A program made the position numbers and the translations under genes. Below the pieces are notes generated by a model, which searched no databases, was not told where the DNA came from, and saw only the letters and a program-made list of their open reading frames with translations. Positions 1-9,465 of a stretch of 64,000 bases of DNA are shown here, in pieces; positions within the stretch are counted from its first letter, which is position 1; every line of letters begins with the position of its first letter. Source of the DNA: Bacteroidota bacterium (lineage in GTDB: Bacteria; Bacteroidota; Bacteroidia; Chitinophagales; Chitinophagaceae); the NCBI GenBank assembly GCA_016183765.1, contig JACPEA010000013.1:310001-374000 (forward strand). Direction: 5' to 3'.

Positions 1-377
1 GATACATCGTTCAGCGGGATCTCGTCTACCTCTTCGCGACTGAGCTGACCATCAGCCCCACGGTTGAACACAAAATCTCTTTCCCCATCTTCCATCAGCG
101 ATACAAATGCGAATGTGGTAAAATAGGCATCATCAACCAGCATCCAGCGGGTAGACACGCCGAACTCCCGCATTACCTGGATCAGCTGTTTGCCAAAAGG
201 ATCGTTGCCTACCTTGGCCGCCAGTTCTACAGTGCCCCCCAGCGCGGCAATGGCTGCGGCCACATTGGTAGGAGCCCCGCCGGTCTTTTTCAAAAAATGG
301 TTGCCTTCAGATAAAGACCTGCCCTTATCCGTACAGATCATATCGATCAACGCCTCGCCAATACAGAGAATTTTCAT
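1..377 (-). CDS. PfkB-family carbohydrate kinase (fructokinase-like), 3' end outside window
   Basis: This is the N-terminal ~125 residues of a ribokinase/PfkB-type sugar kinase; the rest lies beyond position 1. The start ATG at 377-375 gives a typical PfkB opening (MKILCIGEALIDMI) followed by the substrate/glycine motif GGAPTNVA near residues 37-44. Such enzymes phosphorylate a sugar with ATP in the cytoplasm. The gene lies 82 bp downstream of an SLC45-like sugar transporter on the same strand, so the pair probably imports and phosphorylates one sugar. Fructokinase is the best guess from overall likeness; the exact sugar cannot be read here. The C-terminal catalytic Asp region is not visible. 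Confidence 0.85.
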   Translation of the reverse strand, partial: MKILCIGEALIDMICTDKGRSLSEGNHFLKKTGGAPTNVAAAIAALGGTVELAAKVGNDPFGKQLIQVMREFGVSTRWMLVDDAYFTTFAFVSLMEDGERDFVFNRGADGQLSREEVDEIPLNDV

Positions 378-401
378 ATGTCAGACTTCGGTATAAAAAA
401 T

Positions 402-459
402 AAATTACGCATTCATCATTCATTCAACATTCATCATTCCTTGCTCAATATTCATCATT
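402..459. repeat. Stop-proximal repeat, family B
   Basis: On the minus strand the tract begins at the base after the transporter stop codon (TAG, 462-460) and runs through near-tandem units of AATGATGAAT, TTGAAT and GCAAGGAATGATG. The same vocabulary recurs at 52563-52625 and 57954-58184. It fills most of the gap between transporter and kinase. Confidence 0.6.
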
Positions 460-1800
460 CTAATGCCCGCCTCCCTGCAACATCACTTCTTCATCAGCCA
501 GTTTGGTTGTTTTGATGAGGAAAGTAGCAGCACAGGCAACCAGTAATAACACACCGCCGAAACTGATGGCTTTACCCGGATCATTATTCAAAAAATGTTC
601 CAGAACAAAACCGAAAGTGGTGGTCTGCAGGATCATGGGTATCACGATCATCATGTTGATGATGCCCATGTATACCCCGTATCTTTCTTTGGGGATATTG
701 TTCACCACCATCAGGTAGGGTACGCCCATCATACTGGCCCAGGCAATGCCAAAACCGGTCATGGGGGCAAACAAAGCATATTTGTTTTCGATATGCGGGA
801 ATATGAGTAGTCCTACACCAGCCATCAGCAAACAGCTGATGTGTACGGCTTTGGCGCTGTATTTTTTAGCGAGCATGACGAGTCCGAAAGCAGACAGGAA
901 AGTAACAACGTTGTACCAGCCGTTGACCAGTCCGGCCCAGCCCACAGCTTCTTCATACAATTTGGGATCTTGCGAAGGGGATGTTTTCCAGACAGACTGT
1001 GCAATACTTTTTGATGCATTCTGCCAGTAGCAGAACAGTGCATACCACTGGAACAGGTACACCAGCGCCAACTGCCACATTACTTTGGGCATATCCTTGA
1101 TGGCATGGGCAATTTCGAGAAAGGGTTCGAATACGGTTCTTTTGTTGGCTTTCAGGGCTGCCAGTTCTTCAGCTGTGGGAGGGATTTCCGGTGTTTTGGA
1201 GATCGACCACAATACGGAACTGATGGAACATATTGAACCCAGGAAAAAAGATCCGAATACCCAGTAAGGGATCTGTCCATGTGTCTGTTTCAGGAAACCC
1301 ACCTGTTGAAAAGCAAAGAGCGACACATTCGCGAGCGTAATTCCCAGCCCGGTAAAAAAACTTTGTGTCAGAAAACCGGTAGGCATTTGTGAAGCGGGCA
1401 GCTTATCTGCAATAAAGGCGCGGTAAGGTTCCATGGCCGTATTATTGGCGGCATCCAATACCCATAATAAGCCGGCTGCCATCCAGAGCGTGCTGCTGAA
1501 GGGGTAGAGGAACAGGCAGAGACTACAGAACAAAGCCCCGATAAAGAAATAGGGTTTACGGCGTCCCCAGCGCGGATGCCAGGTCTTATCACTTAGTGCA
1601 CCAATGATGGGTTGGATGAGCAGGCCCGTCATCGGTCCGGCCAGGTTCAGCAGGGGAATTTCGTCGGGTTTGGCGCCCAGGAAATCATAAATGGGGTTTA
1701 CGGCGCTTTGTTGCAGACCAAAACTGTACTGGATCCCGAAAAACCCAACATTCATATTGATGATCTGCATGAAGCTGAGGCGAGGTTTCGATAACGACAT
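460..1800 (-). CDS. SLC45/GPH-like MFS sugar transporter
   Basis: A 446-residue polytopic inner-membrane protein of the major facilitator superfamily, resembling the sucrose/maltose:proton symporters (SLC45 group). The loop after TM2-3 carries the conserved positively charged motif [11 protein letters not shown] (near residues 78-88), and hydrophobic segments across the protein fit 12 helices. It lies upstream of a PfkB kinase in the same direction, which suggests import of a disaccharide or hexose followed by phosphorylation. Its start (1800) faces the SusC gene across a 373-bp region holding two LacI-type operator-like cores, so it may share regulation with the pectin genes. The substrate is not determined by sequence alone. 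Confidence 0.8.
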   Translation of the reverse strand: MSLSKPRLSFMQIINMNVGFFGIQYSFGLQQSAVNPIYDFLGAKPDEIPLLNLAGPMTGLLIQPIIGALSDKTWHPRWGRRKPYFFIGALFCSLCLFLYPFSSTLWMAAGLLWVLDAANNTAMEPYRAFIADKLPASQMPTGFLTQSFFTGLGITLANVSLFAFQQVGFLKQTHGQIPYWVFGSFFLGSICSISSVLWSISKTPEIPPTAEELAALKANKRTVFEPFLEIAHAIKDMPKVMWQLALVYLFQWYALFCYWQNASKSIAQSVWKTSPSQDPKLYEEAVGWAGLVNGWYNVVTFLSAFGLVMLAKKYSAKAVHISCLLMAGVGLLIFPHIENKYALFAPMTGFGIAWASMMGVPYLMVVNNIPKERYGVYMGIINMMIVIPMILQTTTFGFVLEHFLNNDPGKAISFGGVLLLVACAATFLIKTTKLADEEVMLQGGGH

Positions 1801-2173
1801 GGCAAGCGGTTAGTTAGGTATGACTAAAAATAGGAAAAACCGGTAGTAAAATCCGCGTCTGTTAAGGGATACAGCCAAATTAGTTTGGCTGATAACGTTA
1901 CCGGGAACGATTGCGTAGAAAAAAAATCGTTTTCGCTTTCCACATTGTCTATATAGGTGTAGCATTGGGTAGGTATCTGTTGTGTTCCGGGCCATACAAA
2001 AGGCTGCCGGTTAACAGCGGATTTACCCAAATAACGATTGAAAGAAACTGCTTGTCATGCCTGTAAACCACGGATATCGTCACGATGTTCCTGCTGCCCC
2101 TCTTCAGGGCAGTGTCAATACATCCCCTTTTTTACCCATTTCGTTTAACATAGATAGTTTAAATCAATTGCGT
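1801..2173. other. Divergent intergenic region between transporter and susC
   Basis: A 373-bp non-coding stretch separating the leftward transporter from the rightward SusC gene. It contains the operator-like pair at 1888-1917. A reading frame open from 2057 is an upstream extension of SusC without a signal peptide and is not taken as coding. No convincing TAnnTTTG promoter box was identified. Confidence 0.5.
1888..1917. promoter_or_regulatory. Tandem LacI-type operator-like sites
   Basis: ACCGGGAACGATTGCGTA at 1900-1917 matches the site at 9156-9173 (GCCGGGAACGTTTGCGTA) in 16 of 18 positions. A second AACGTT core lies 12 bp to the left at 1894-1899; read on the minus strand its first half (CCCGGTAAC) resembles the same left half-site. 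The placement between divergent genes suggests control of susC/susD and possibly the transporter-kinase pair. Confidence 0.6.
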
Positions 2174-5100
2174 ATGCTTACAAAACGCGTAACCCTGTGT
2201 ATTTCGCTGCTATTGGCTTTTGTTCTGTTGCAGCCCTTCCGGATTTCGGCACAGGATAAGAAATTTGAAGTAAAAGGTAAAGTAACCTCCACAGATAAAC
2301 AACCATTGGAAGGTGTGAGTGTGACCGTAAAAGGTGTTCAGGCCGGAACGGTTACGGATAAAGACGGCCAGTACCGGATACTGGTGGATAATGGTAAAGT
2401 CAGCCTCAGTTTCTCGTATGTAGGATATGCTCTCCACAACGAGTCTGTGAACGGACGAAACCTGGTGAATATAAGTCTTACCGCCGAAGCCAAAGAGTCG
2501 GAAGAAGTAGTGGTGATCGGTTATCAGACCATCAAACGGAAGAACCTGCTGGCCTCTGTTTCCAGCGTAGGTGCCAAGGATCTGAAAGACATTCCTGTGA
2601 ACTCTGCCGCCGAAGCCCTGAATGGCCGCCTGGCCGGTGTTACAGCTACTACGGCTGAAGGTTCGCCCGATGCGGAAGTACGGGTGAGGATCCGGGGTGG
2701 TATGTCCATCACAGGTGATAACTCCCCGCTGTATATCGTGGATGGGGTACAGGTAGAAAATGGATTGTCTGCCCTTTCTCCGCAGAATATCCAGACCATC
2801 GACGTACTGAAAGACGCAGCAGCTACTACCATTTATGGCGCCCGTGGTGCCAACGGTGTTGTGGTGATTACCACCAAGAGTGGTCGCCCCGGTCGTTTCA
2901 CCCTGAGTTACAATGGTTTCATCGGATTTAAGAAACTGGCCAGGAAACCGGATGTGTTGAGTCCATACGACTATGTGATGTACCAGTCTGAAAAATCCCG
3001 TGGCAGCAGTACCGACAGTACCACATTCACCAAAAATTTCGGAACTACCTGGGATACTTTGAGTAATTACAAAAATGTACCTGCGGTAAACTGGCAGGAT
3101 GAAGTGGCGGGCAGAACTGGTATCATGCAAACGCATAACCTTTCGGCTATGGGGGGCAATAAAAAGATCAGCTACAATTTTGGATATACCTACAATAACG
3201 ATAAAGCCATTGTACTGAACTCTAATTACAAAAGGCATTTGCTGAACCTGAAAACGGATTACAGGATCACCGACAAGATCAGGCTGGGCGTTTCTACCCG
3301 TTATACGCATACTGATGTGTATGGTGCCGGAACTTCTTCTGACCAGGGGTCTTCATACAACCGTTTGCGGAATGCGGTTAAGTACCGTCCTTTCCTTTCT
3401 GCCAACCAGGATATGGAAGATGCCGATCCACTGGCAGACCCCAACGTAGGCAATGGCCTGAACCTGGTGAACCCCATTTCACTGGCCAATGCGGAATACC
3501 GGAAAAAATCGACCGATGTATTTAATGTGACCGCCAGCCTTACCTATACGATCATGAAGAACCTGACCTTTAAATCTACGTTCGGTTATGATTATAATAA
3601 CCTGGTCGACCGCCAGTTCAGCGATTCCATTACGCCTTATTCTGTGATACAGGGTTCTAAAAAACCGATCGCACAACTGGATTCGGTCACCCGTAAAATG
3701 ATCACCAATTCAAACGTACTGACCTATTCGGTGAGTAAGTTTAAAGGGAAACATGATTTTGATTTCCTGGTAGGGCAGGAAACCTACGACCTGCGCACAG
3801 AAGCGCATACGCAGCTGATCAAACTGTACCCTACGTTCACCACATCGGATGATGCTTTTAACAAACCGGGACTGGGCGTGCCGTTCACCGGTTATCCCAA
3901 ACTGTCGAAAACAAGGTATACCAACCTGTCGTTCTTCAGCCGTATCAACTATACATTCAATAATAAATACTACTTGTCGTTCAACGTGCGTGCAGACGGT
4001 GCGTCAAAATTTGCACCGGGTAAACAGTGGGGTTATTTCCCTTCAGGCTCTATTGCATGGCGCGTGAAGAATGAGAAATTCCTGGAGAACCTAAAGTTCA
4101 TCAGCGACCTGAAATTCAGGGCGGGCTGGGGTAATGTGGGTAATAACCGTATCAACGATTACCTGTTCCTGACCACTTTCCGTAATGATGGAACCTATTA
4201 TTATGGTTTGAATAACCAGGCCATCACCGCTTATTACTCTTCCGGACTGGTGAATGAGGCTTTGCAGTGGGAGTCGAATGTAAGCCGTAACTACGGTATG
4301 GATATCAGTTTTCTGAACGACAGGATCAGCCTGAGTGTTGACTATTATAACAACAATGCGAAGAACCTGTTACTGAATGTGCCGATCGCTTCTACCTATG
4401 GTTATTCTACCCAGTTGCAGAATATCGGTAGAACATCTAACAAAGGCCTGGAACTGCAACTGAATGCGGTAATCATCAGGAAAGCAGCATTTAGCTGGAA
4501 CTCTAATTTCAACATGGCATTCAATACCAACCGGGTTGAGGCATTGGGCCAGAACCAGAAACTGTTTTATCCTGCAGCCAGCTGGGGCGTATCAGGTCAG
4601 CCAACCGATTATATCGTGCGTATCGGTGACCCGGTAGGTGCAATGTGGGGACTGGTGAATGATGGTTTCTACACAGTCTCAGATTTTGATTATAATACAG
4701 CTACTTCTGTGTACACGTTAAAAACAGGTGTGGTCAATAACTCGGGTATCATAGGTACCATTCAGCCGGGTTCGGTTAAATTCAAAGACCTGAATGGTGA
4801 TGGCGTGGTAGACCTGGATAAGGACCGAACCATTATTGGTAATCCCACTCCCAAATTCACGGGAGGGTGGAACAACCAGTTCACTTATAAGAACTGGGAT
4901 ATGAGCCTGTTTGTGAACTTCTCTTACGGTAATGATATCTATAATGCCAACAAGATCGAGTTTACCAATGGTTATACCGGGAACTCCAATATGCTGGCGA
5001 TCATGGCCAACCGCTGGAAAGTGGTAACCGCTTCCGGGCAAACGGCACAGTGGGTGAATGGTTCAGGACAGGCCGTGGGTATTGCTCCTGATCAGCTGGC

Positions 5101-5425
5101 AGCATTGAATGCCAATGCCACAATCTGGCAACCGATCAAGAGTGCAGGTGCTTTTTATCCAAGTTCATGGGCTATTGAAGATGGTTCATTCCTTAGGATC
5201 AATAACCTCACGATCGGCTACAGTGTACCCACAGCCAGGCTGAATAAAATGAAGATCAGCAAACTCAGGTTCTACTTCACTGCCAATAACCTGGCTGTCT
5301 TGACCAGCTATACCGGTTACGATCCCGAAGTGAGCGTGCGAAACAGTCCGCTCACACCTGGTCTTGACTATTCCGCTTACCCCAAAAGCCGCAGTTATAT
5401 TTTCGGTGTCAATGCAACTTTTTAA
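2174..5425 (+). CDS. SusC/RagA-family TonB-dependent outer-membrane receptor
   Basis: This large outer-membrane beta-barrel imports glycan fragments using TonB energy together with the SusD partner encoded next. I choose the ATG at 2174 (1083 residues) because it begins a clear signal peptide (MLTKRVTLCISLLLAF... ending near ISAQ). A carboxypeptidase-regulatory-like domain follows (GKVTSTDKQPLEGVSVTVKG), then a plug domain (EEVVVIGYQT, ITGDNSPLYIVDGVQV, AATTIYGARGANGVVVITT), then the long barrel ending in aromatic residues (VNATF). SusD starts 24 bp downstream. Neighbouring pectin enzymes and the upstream operator suggest galacturonan or rhamnogalacturonan oligomers as cargo; that part is inferred from context. 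Confidence 0.95.
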   Translation: MLTKRVTLCISLLLAFVLLQPFRISAQDKKFEVKGKVTSTDKQPLEGVSVTVKGVQAGTVTDKDGQYRILVDNGKVSLSFSYVGYALHNESVNGRNLVNISLTAEAKESEEVVVIGYQTIKRKNLLASVSSVGAKDLKDIPVNSAAEALNGRLAGVTATTAEGSPDAEVRVRIRGGMSITGDNSPLYIVDGVQVENGLSALSPQNIQTIDVLKDAAATTIYGARGANGVVVITTKSGRPGRFTLSYNGFIGFKKLARKPDVLSPYDYVMYQSEKSRGSSTDSTTFTKNFGTTWDTLSNYKNVPAVNWQDEVAGRTGIMQTHNLSAMGGNKKISYNFGYTYNNDKAIVLNSNYKRHLLNLKTDYRITDKIRLGVSTRYTHTDVYGAGTSSDQGSSYNRLRNAVKYRPFLSANQDMEDADPLADPNVGNGLNLVNPISLANAEYRKKSTDVFNVTASLTYTIMKNLTFKSTFGYDYNNLVDRQFSDSITPYSVIQGSKKPIAQLDSVTRKMITNSNVLTYSVSKFKGKHDFDFLVGQETYDLRTEAHTQLIKLYPTFTTSDDAFNKPGLGVPFTGYPKLSKTRYTNLSFFSRINYTFNNKYYLSFNVRADGASKFAPGKQWGYFPSGSIAWRVKNEKFLENLKFISDLKFRAGWGNVGNNRINDYLFLTTFRNDGTYYYGLNNQAITAYYSSGLVNEALQWESNVSRNYGMDISFLNDRISLSVDYYNNNAKNLLLNVPIASTYGYSTQLQNIGRTSNKGLELQLNAVIIRKAAFSWNSNFNMAFNTNRVEALGQNQKLFYPAASWGVSGQPTDYIVRIGDPVGAMWGLVNDGFYTVSDFDYNTATSVYTLKTGVVNNSGIIGTIQPGSVKFKDLNGDGVVDLDKDRTIIGNPTPKFTGGWNNQFTYKNWDMSLFVNFSYGNDIYNANKIEFTNGYTGNSNMLAIMANRWKVVTASGQTAQWVNGSGQAVGIAPDQLAALNANATIWQPIKSAGAFYPSSWAIEDGSFLRINNLTIGYSVPTARLNKMKISKLRFYFTANNLAVLTSYTGYDPEVSVRNSPLTPGLDYSAYPKSRSYIFGVNATF

Positions 5426-5449
5426 CATAACCCAACTAAAAGCTCTGAT

Positions 5450-7273
5450 ATGAATACGAAACATTTTTATAAACTGACAATACTTACGGCAACAGGTTTC
5501 CTGTTGTTGTTTGCCAGTTGTAAGAAATTTCTGGACCAGCAACCGATTACTGATGTAAGCGCCGAAGTGGTGTTCAGTGATGTGCCCAGTGCCTATAAGG
5601 CCCTGGCAGGTGCGTACAGCCGTTTGGTGGGTGATGCGGGTTTTGGTATCCGCCTGAGTTTGTATTATACCGTTGATACGGATGAGATGCAGGGCCCAAC
5701 CGGTAATGCGGATAATGACCGCCGTGATATTGCCCGTTACAATGCCACTGCGGGTAATGCACAGATCACCAATCCGTTCAACCAGTTGTTCACCGGTATC
5801 GAATATGCCAATATCTGTATTGCCAATATTCCCAAAATGGCGATGTACAATAACGGGTCCGATCAGCAGAAAAAACAACTGCAGCGTATGTATGGCGAAG
5901 CCCTGACATTGCGTGCGCAGTTCTATTTTGAAGCCATCAAACATTGGGGCGACCTGCCGGCACATTTCAGCCCGGCTTCTTCCCTGGCTTCCGCCAATCC
6001 TTTCCCAGCCCGTACGGATCGCGATACTTTATACAACCGTTTGCTGGCCGATCTGAAAACAGCAGCAGACCTGGTTCCGTGGAGAAATGAAGTGACCGCT
6101 ATCGGCGATCAGCTGGATGAGCGTATCACCAGGGGTGTTGTGAAAGGATTACGGGCACGTATCGCTTTGTTCAGAGGCGGTTATGCCCTGCGCAGTGATG
6201 GAAGCATGAAACGTGCTGCCGATTATCAGACTTATTATCAGATAGCAAAAGATGAGTGCAACGATATCATCTCATCCGGTCAGCATACCTTGAACCCCAG
6301 TTTCAAAGCCCTCTGGAAAAACCAGGTGAATGCCCATGCAGTTACCGATCCGCAAGGAGAACTGATGTTCCAGGCAAGTGCTATTGGCGGTGTGGCCGCA
6401 GAAGATACCAAGCTGGGTTATTACAATGGCCCAACGGTGAATAATCTTGGAAACAAAAGTATCAATGTGTTGCCCACCTATTTTTATGCATTTGATTCTA
6501 CCGACCAGCGTCGCGATGTGACCTGCGCTATCTATAGTGTGGCGGCTGATGGTTCTACCAAAGTGGGTCAGGCCATTACGGCCATCTGTGATGGAAAATA
6601 CAGAAGAGACTGGATCACTAATCCATCTTTCGCACCCACCAACGCGATCCAGTATTTTGGATTGAAATGGCAGATCCTCCGTTACTCAGATGTATTGCTC
6701 ATGTTGGCAGAGGCAGAGAACGAACTGAATGGCCCAACAGCAACAGCTTACAATGCTATTAACCAGGTACGAAGGAGAGGTTTTGGTAAAGCCATCGGTA
6801 CACCTGATGCCACCGTAGATCTGCCTGCCGGTTTGAGTAAAGCTACTTTCTTTGATGCACTGGTAAAAGAACGTTCGTTTGAATTGGGCGGCGAAGGTGT
6901 TCGTAAATCCGACCTGATACGCTGGAACCTGCTGGCAACTAAGATCGCAGCAACCAAAGCGGCACTGTTGGCTATGTCAACCCTTTCGGCTCCTTACAAT
7001 ACCCTGCCTGTTTCCATGTATTACCGGAACAACTCCTCATCTGATGATAATACATACGGAACCAGTGGTTTGTGGGCAAACTCTTTTTATAAGCCGGCAC
7101 CTGCATCCACACCTGCCGGAACAACCAAAGTGGTTTGGTTAAGTGCAGCTATCAATACTACGGCGCTTTCCAGGTATGCAACAGGATTTACCAGTGGGAA
7201 ATCAGAGTTACTGCCATTGCCACAACCGGCAAGAGATGCTAACCTGAACCTGGTACAGAACCCCGGTTACTAA
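5450..7273 (+). CDS. SusD/RagB-family nutrient-binding lipoprotein
   Basis: A 607-residue surface lipoprotein that would cap the SusC barrel and bind oligosaccharide. The N-terminus has a hydrophobic segment and lipobox (LLLFASC, lipid-acceptor Cys at residue 24), then KKFLDQQP, a sequence typical of SusD proteins after the lipidated Cys. The C-terminal part contains the characteristic IRWNLL...LPLPQPARDANLNLVQNPGY ending. It directly follows susC and is followed by a strong hairpin, so the two form a unit. The ligand is inferred to be pectic oligomers from the neighbouring GH28, PL10 and GH105 genes. Confidence 0.95.
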   Translation: MNTKHFYKLTILTATGFLLLFASCKKFLDQQPITDVSAEVVFSDVPSAYKALAGAYSRLVGDAGFGIRLSLYYTVDTDEMQGPTGNADNDRRDIARYNATAGNAQITNPFNQLFTGIEYANICIANIPKMAMYNNGSDQQKKQLQRMYGEALTLRAQFYFEAIKHWGDLPAHFSPASSLASANPFPARTDRDTLYNRLLADLKTAADLVPWRNEVTAIGDQLDERITRGVVKGLRARIALFRGGYALRSDGSMKRAADYQTYYQIAKDECNDIISSGQHTLNPSFKALWKNQVNAHAVTDPQGELMFQASAIGGVAAEDTKLGYYNGPTVNNLGNKSINVLPTYFYAFDSTDQRRDVTCAIYSVAADGSTKVGQAITAICDGKYRRDWITNPSFAPTNAIQYFGLKWQILRYSDVLLMLAEAENELNGPTATAYNAINQVRRRGFGKAIGTPDATVDLPAGLSKATFFDALVKERSFELGGEGVRKSDLIRWNLLATKIAATKAALLAMSTLSAPYNTLPVSMYYRNNSSSDDNTYGTSGLWANSFYKPAPASTPAGTTKVVWLSAAINTTALSRYATGFTSGKSELLPLPQPARDANLNLVQNPGY

Positions 7274-7293
7274 AATAAATGACAACCTTGCAG

Positions 7294-7327
7294 AACAAGA
7301 CTGTCCACCCCGGGCAGTCTTGTTTAT
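7294..7327 (+). terminator. Hairpin terminator after susD
   Basis: Arms AACAAGACTG (7294-7303) and CAGTCTTGTT (7315-7324) are perfectly complementary. A G-U and two G-C pairs extend the stem to about 13 bp around a five-base loop. A short T-rich stretch follows. It lies about 20 bp after the susD stop. Confidence 0.75.
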
Positions 7328-7429
7328 TGGTGATATGACCCATACACACAAAGCAGATACTTGCTGTTGAAAGAGCAGATGATGCAGATCCAGGGTTGAA
7401 CAGCTTTGGTAACCCCATGCATGGTAATG

Positions 7430-7447
7430 AACGATAACGTTTGCGTA
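7430..7447. promoter_or_regulatory. LacI-type operator-like site ahead of the NTF2-like gene
   Basis: AACGATAACGTTTGCGTA shares the AACGTTTGCGTA half with the sites at 9156-9173 and 24025-24042. It lies 59-76 bp before the downstream ATG, where a repressor could block a promoter. Confidence 0.6.
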
Positions 7448-7505
7448 CTTTACCACCTGGCGGCTGATTTGAATGATCTATTTTTAATACAATAAAAAAA
7501 TATGT

Positions 7506-7937
7506 ATGAAATACTTGTATCTGTTGGGGATCCTTTCCTTGTTTTCTTTTTCATCCCCTGCACAGTCGAAAGATGAGAAAGAAGTAGCAGATGCGGTTGA
7601 AAAACTCCGTCAGGCAATGATCCGTAAAGACAGGGCCACTCTCGAAAACCTGGCTGCTGATAGCCTTAGTTATGGTCACTCCGGAGGGAAGGTAGAGAAT
7701 AAAACTTCGTTTGTAGAGAATATCGCTTCGGGAAAATCGGATTTTGTTAAGATCGACTTTTCTGAGCAGACCATTTCTGTGGTGAATAAAAATGCTATTG
7801 TCCGCCATACATTACATGCCGATACCAATGATGGCGGTAAACCGGCCAGTATTAAACTGAAAATATTGCTGGTATGGGTAAAAGAAAAAGGTGAATGGAA
7901 ACTATTGGCCAGGCAGGCGGTGAAATTAGTCAATTAG
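7506..7937 (+). CDS. Secreted NTF2-like (SnoaL/DUF4440-type) protein
   Basis: A 143-residue protein with a signal peptide (MKYLYLLGILSLFSFSSPAQ) and a mature domain of about 120 residues with the pattern of NTF2-like folds: an N-terminal helix (EVADAVEKLRQAMIRKD), then RATLENLAADSLSYGHSGG, and a terminal strand (GEWKLLARQAVKLVN). Proteins of this kind can be small lyases, isomerases or binding domains; no catalytic set is assignable here. It has its own operator-like site upstream and converges on the LacI-family gene, overlapping its 3' end by 12 bp. Its presence in a pectin locus suggests a periplasmic role in uronate processing, but that is only inference. Confidence 0.8.
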   Translation: MKYLYLLGILSLFSFSSPAQSKDEKEVADAVEKLRQAMIRKDRATLENLAADSLSYGHSGGKVENKTSFVENIASGKSDFVKIDFSEQTISVVNKNAIVRHTLHADTNDGGKPASIKLKILLVWVKEKGEWKLLARQAVKLVN

Positions 7938-8966
7938 ACTTTTGTCGGTTGACTCCCGGATGAACAACTGGGGAGGCAGGATCCTGTGCTCAAAACTCTG
8001 AACCGGCCGCTTGCTTTCTATCTGTTGGATCAGTAATTCGGTTGATAACTGTCCCATCTCAAACGCGGGTTGTCTTACCACAGATAAGGAAGGAGAAAGC
8101 AGGTCGGTCAGGTCCAGGTTCGAGAAACCGATGAGCGCTACATCATCCGGTATACGGATTTTTCGTTTTTTGAAATAACGCATGCAGTTAGTGGTCAGTT
8201 TATCGGCCGAAGCCAGGATGGCATCAGGTTTGCCGGGTTGAGTAAGCAGGTTGTTCAGAGAATTTTCCACTTCATCGTACAACATGCCGCCATGCAGGCA
8301 GTATTGTACCTGGTCTTCCCGGTAACTGAGTCCGCTGTCTTCCAGAGCTTTCCGGTAACCGTCCAGGCGTTCTTTGGTGATGGAGAGATATTCCGAACCG
8401 GCCAGCGCCGCAATATTTTTATAACCACTTTCTACCAGGTGCCTGGTGGCATCGTAAGCACCCTTGAAATTATCTACAATCACTTTATGCGTCTGCATCT
8501 CGTTCACTACACGATCAAAGAATACGATCGGGAATCCTCTTTCATGCAGGTGACGCAGGTGCTCCAGGTCCTGGGTCTCTGAAGACACGGAGACCAGTAA
8601 TCCATCGATTGATCGGGAGGCCAGGTATTGTACGTTCAGGACCTCTCTCTCGTAAGATTCGTGACTCTGCGCAATGATCACATTATAACCCTTATCGTAG
8701 GCGATAGACTCAATACCATTAATGGTCTGCGAGAAAAAGCTGTTGGCAATCTCGCATACGATGATGCCGATAGAACGACTTCGTTTTTCTTTTAGACTGA
8801 GTGCAATGGGATTGGGCCGGTAATTGATCTTCTCTGAGTACTCAAGCACTTTTTTCTTTGTCTCAGGACTGATCTCATAACTATCCCGCAATGCCCGGGA
8901 TACGGTAGAAGTGGAAAGCCCCAGGGCCTTGGCAATATCTTTGATGGTAACAGCTTCGAACTTCAT
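7926..8966 (-). CDS. LacI-family transcriptional regulator, probable pectin/uronate regulator
   Basis: A 346-residue regulator with an N-terminal LacI helix-turn-helix (TIKDIAKALGLSTSTVSRAL) and hinge (YRPNPIALSLK), then a periplasmic-binding-protein-like effector domain starting at SRSIGIIVCEI. I use the second ATG (8966) as start because homologues usually begin just before the VTIKDIAK segment; the ATG at 8972 is equally possible. It lies between two pectin units that both carry a central-CG operator-like motif typical of LacI proteins, so it most likely senses a pectin breakdown intermediate such as 2-keto-3-deoxygluconate or galacturonate. The effector identity is not visible in sequence. 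Confidence 0.92.
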   Translation of the reverse strand: MKFEAVTIKDIAKALGLSTSTVSRALRDSYEISPETKKKVLEYSEKINYRPNPIALSLKEKRSRSIGIIVCEIANSFFSQTINGIESIAYDKGYNVIIAQSHESYEREVLNVQYLASRSIDGLLVSVSSETQDLEHLRHLHERGFPIVFFDRVVNEMQTHKVIVDNFKGAYDATRHLVESGYKNIAALAGSEYLSITKERLDGYRKALEDSGLSYREDQVQYCLHGGMLYDEVENSLNNLLTQPGKPDAILASADKLTTNCMRYFKKRKIRIPDDVALIGFSNLDLTDLLSPSLSVVRQPAFEMGQLSTELLIQQIESKRPVQSFEHRILPPQLFIRESTDKSLID

Positions 8967-8972
8967 GGGCAA

Positions 8973-9465
8973 CGGTTTAAGACCTTTTAAGGCCCGGTAC
9001 CTTTTCGGGGTTTAAAAATACGCTATTTATCAAAGATGCCGTTTATGGCCCTCCCTGTGGCTGAAATGAAGGTTTTTAGAGCCGGAACGAAGCTGACTCC
9101 TTCGTTTTCCGGAAGTTCGTGAACCGCATCTACCGCCGGTTTTTCCGCAATTTTTGCCGGGAACGTTTGCGTAAATAAATAGCGTTATTCTGTACGCAGG
9201 TGCTGAATAACTGAGTAGCATTGTATGGAATATCAAGCCGAGATCCGAGTAACGCCATGAAAATGTTGACCGCCATATTTTCGGAAAAAAACCTGTTGCT
9301 TTTTTCTGTTCAGGGCATTCTTGTATCGGCTATACGCCCTCTCTCACCATTGTTTTTACTTTTATGGATATATACAGGCAAGCACACAAAACGAGCTATT
9401 CGGATATTACCGGATGAATCATTCTTAGGGCTTCCTGTTACTGCATCTCAAAAACAGCATCACCG
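8973..9465. other. Divergent intergenic region between the regulator and pectinase genes
   Basis: A 493-bp region between the leftward regulator and the rightward pectinase operon. It contains one operator-like site at 9156-9173. Open frames here are short, lack family features and overlap the pectinase start, so no gene is called. The length leaves room for two promoters and a long leader, but I could not assign promoter boxes with confidence. Confidence 0.5.
9156..9173. promoter_or_regulatory. LacI-type operator-like site ahead of the pectinase operon
   Basis: GCCGGGAACGTTTGCGTA has the central CG and the right half GTTTGCGTA shared with the perfect palindrome at 24025-24042. It lies between the regulator gene and the CE12-GH28 gene, so it could serve both autoregulation and enzyme control. 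Confidence 0.65.

Noticed and set aside
2210..3310. 366-codon open frame on the minus strand opposite susC
   Set aside because: Antisense to the conserved plug and barrel of SusC; no family features.
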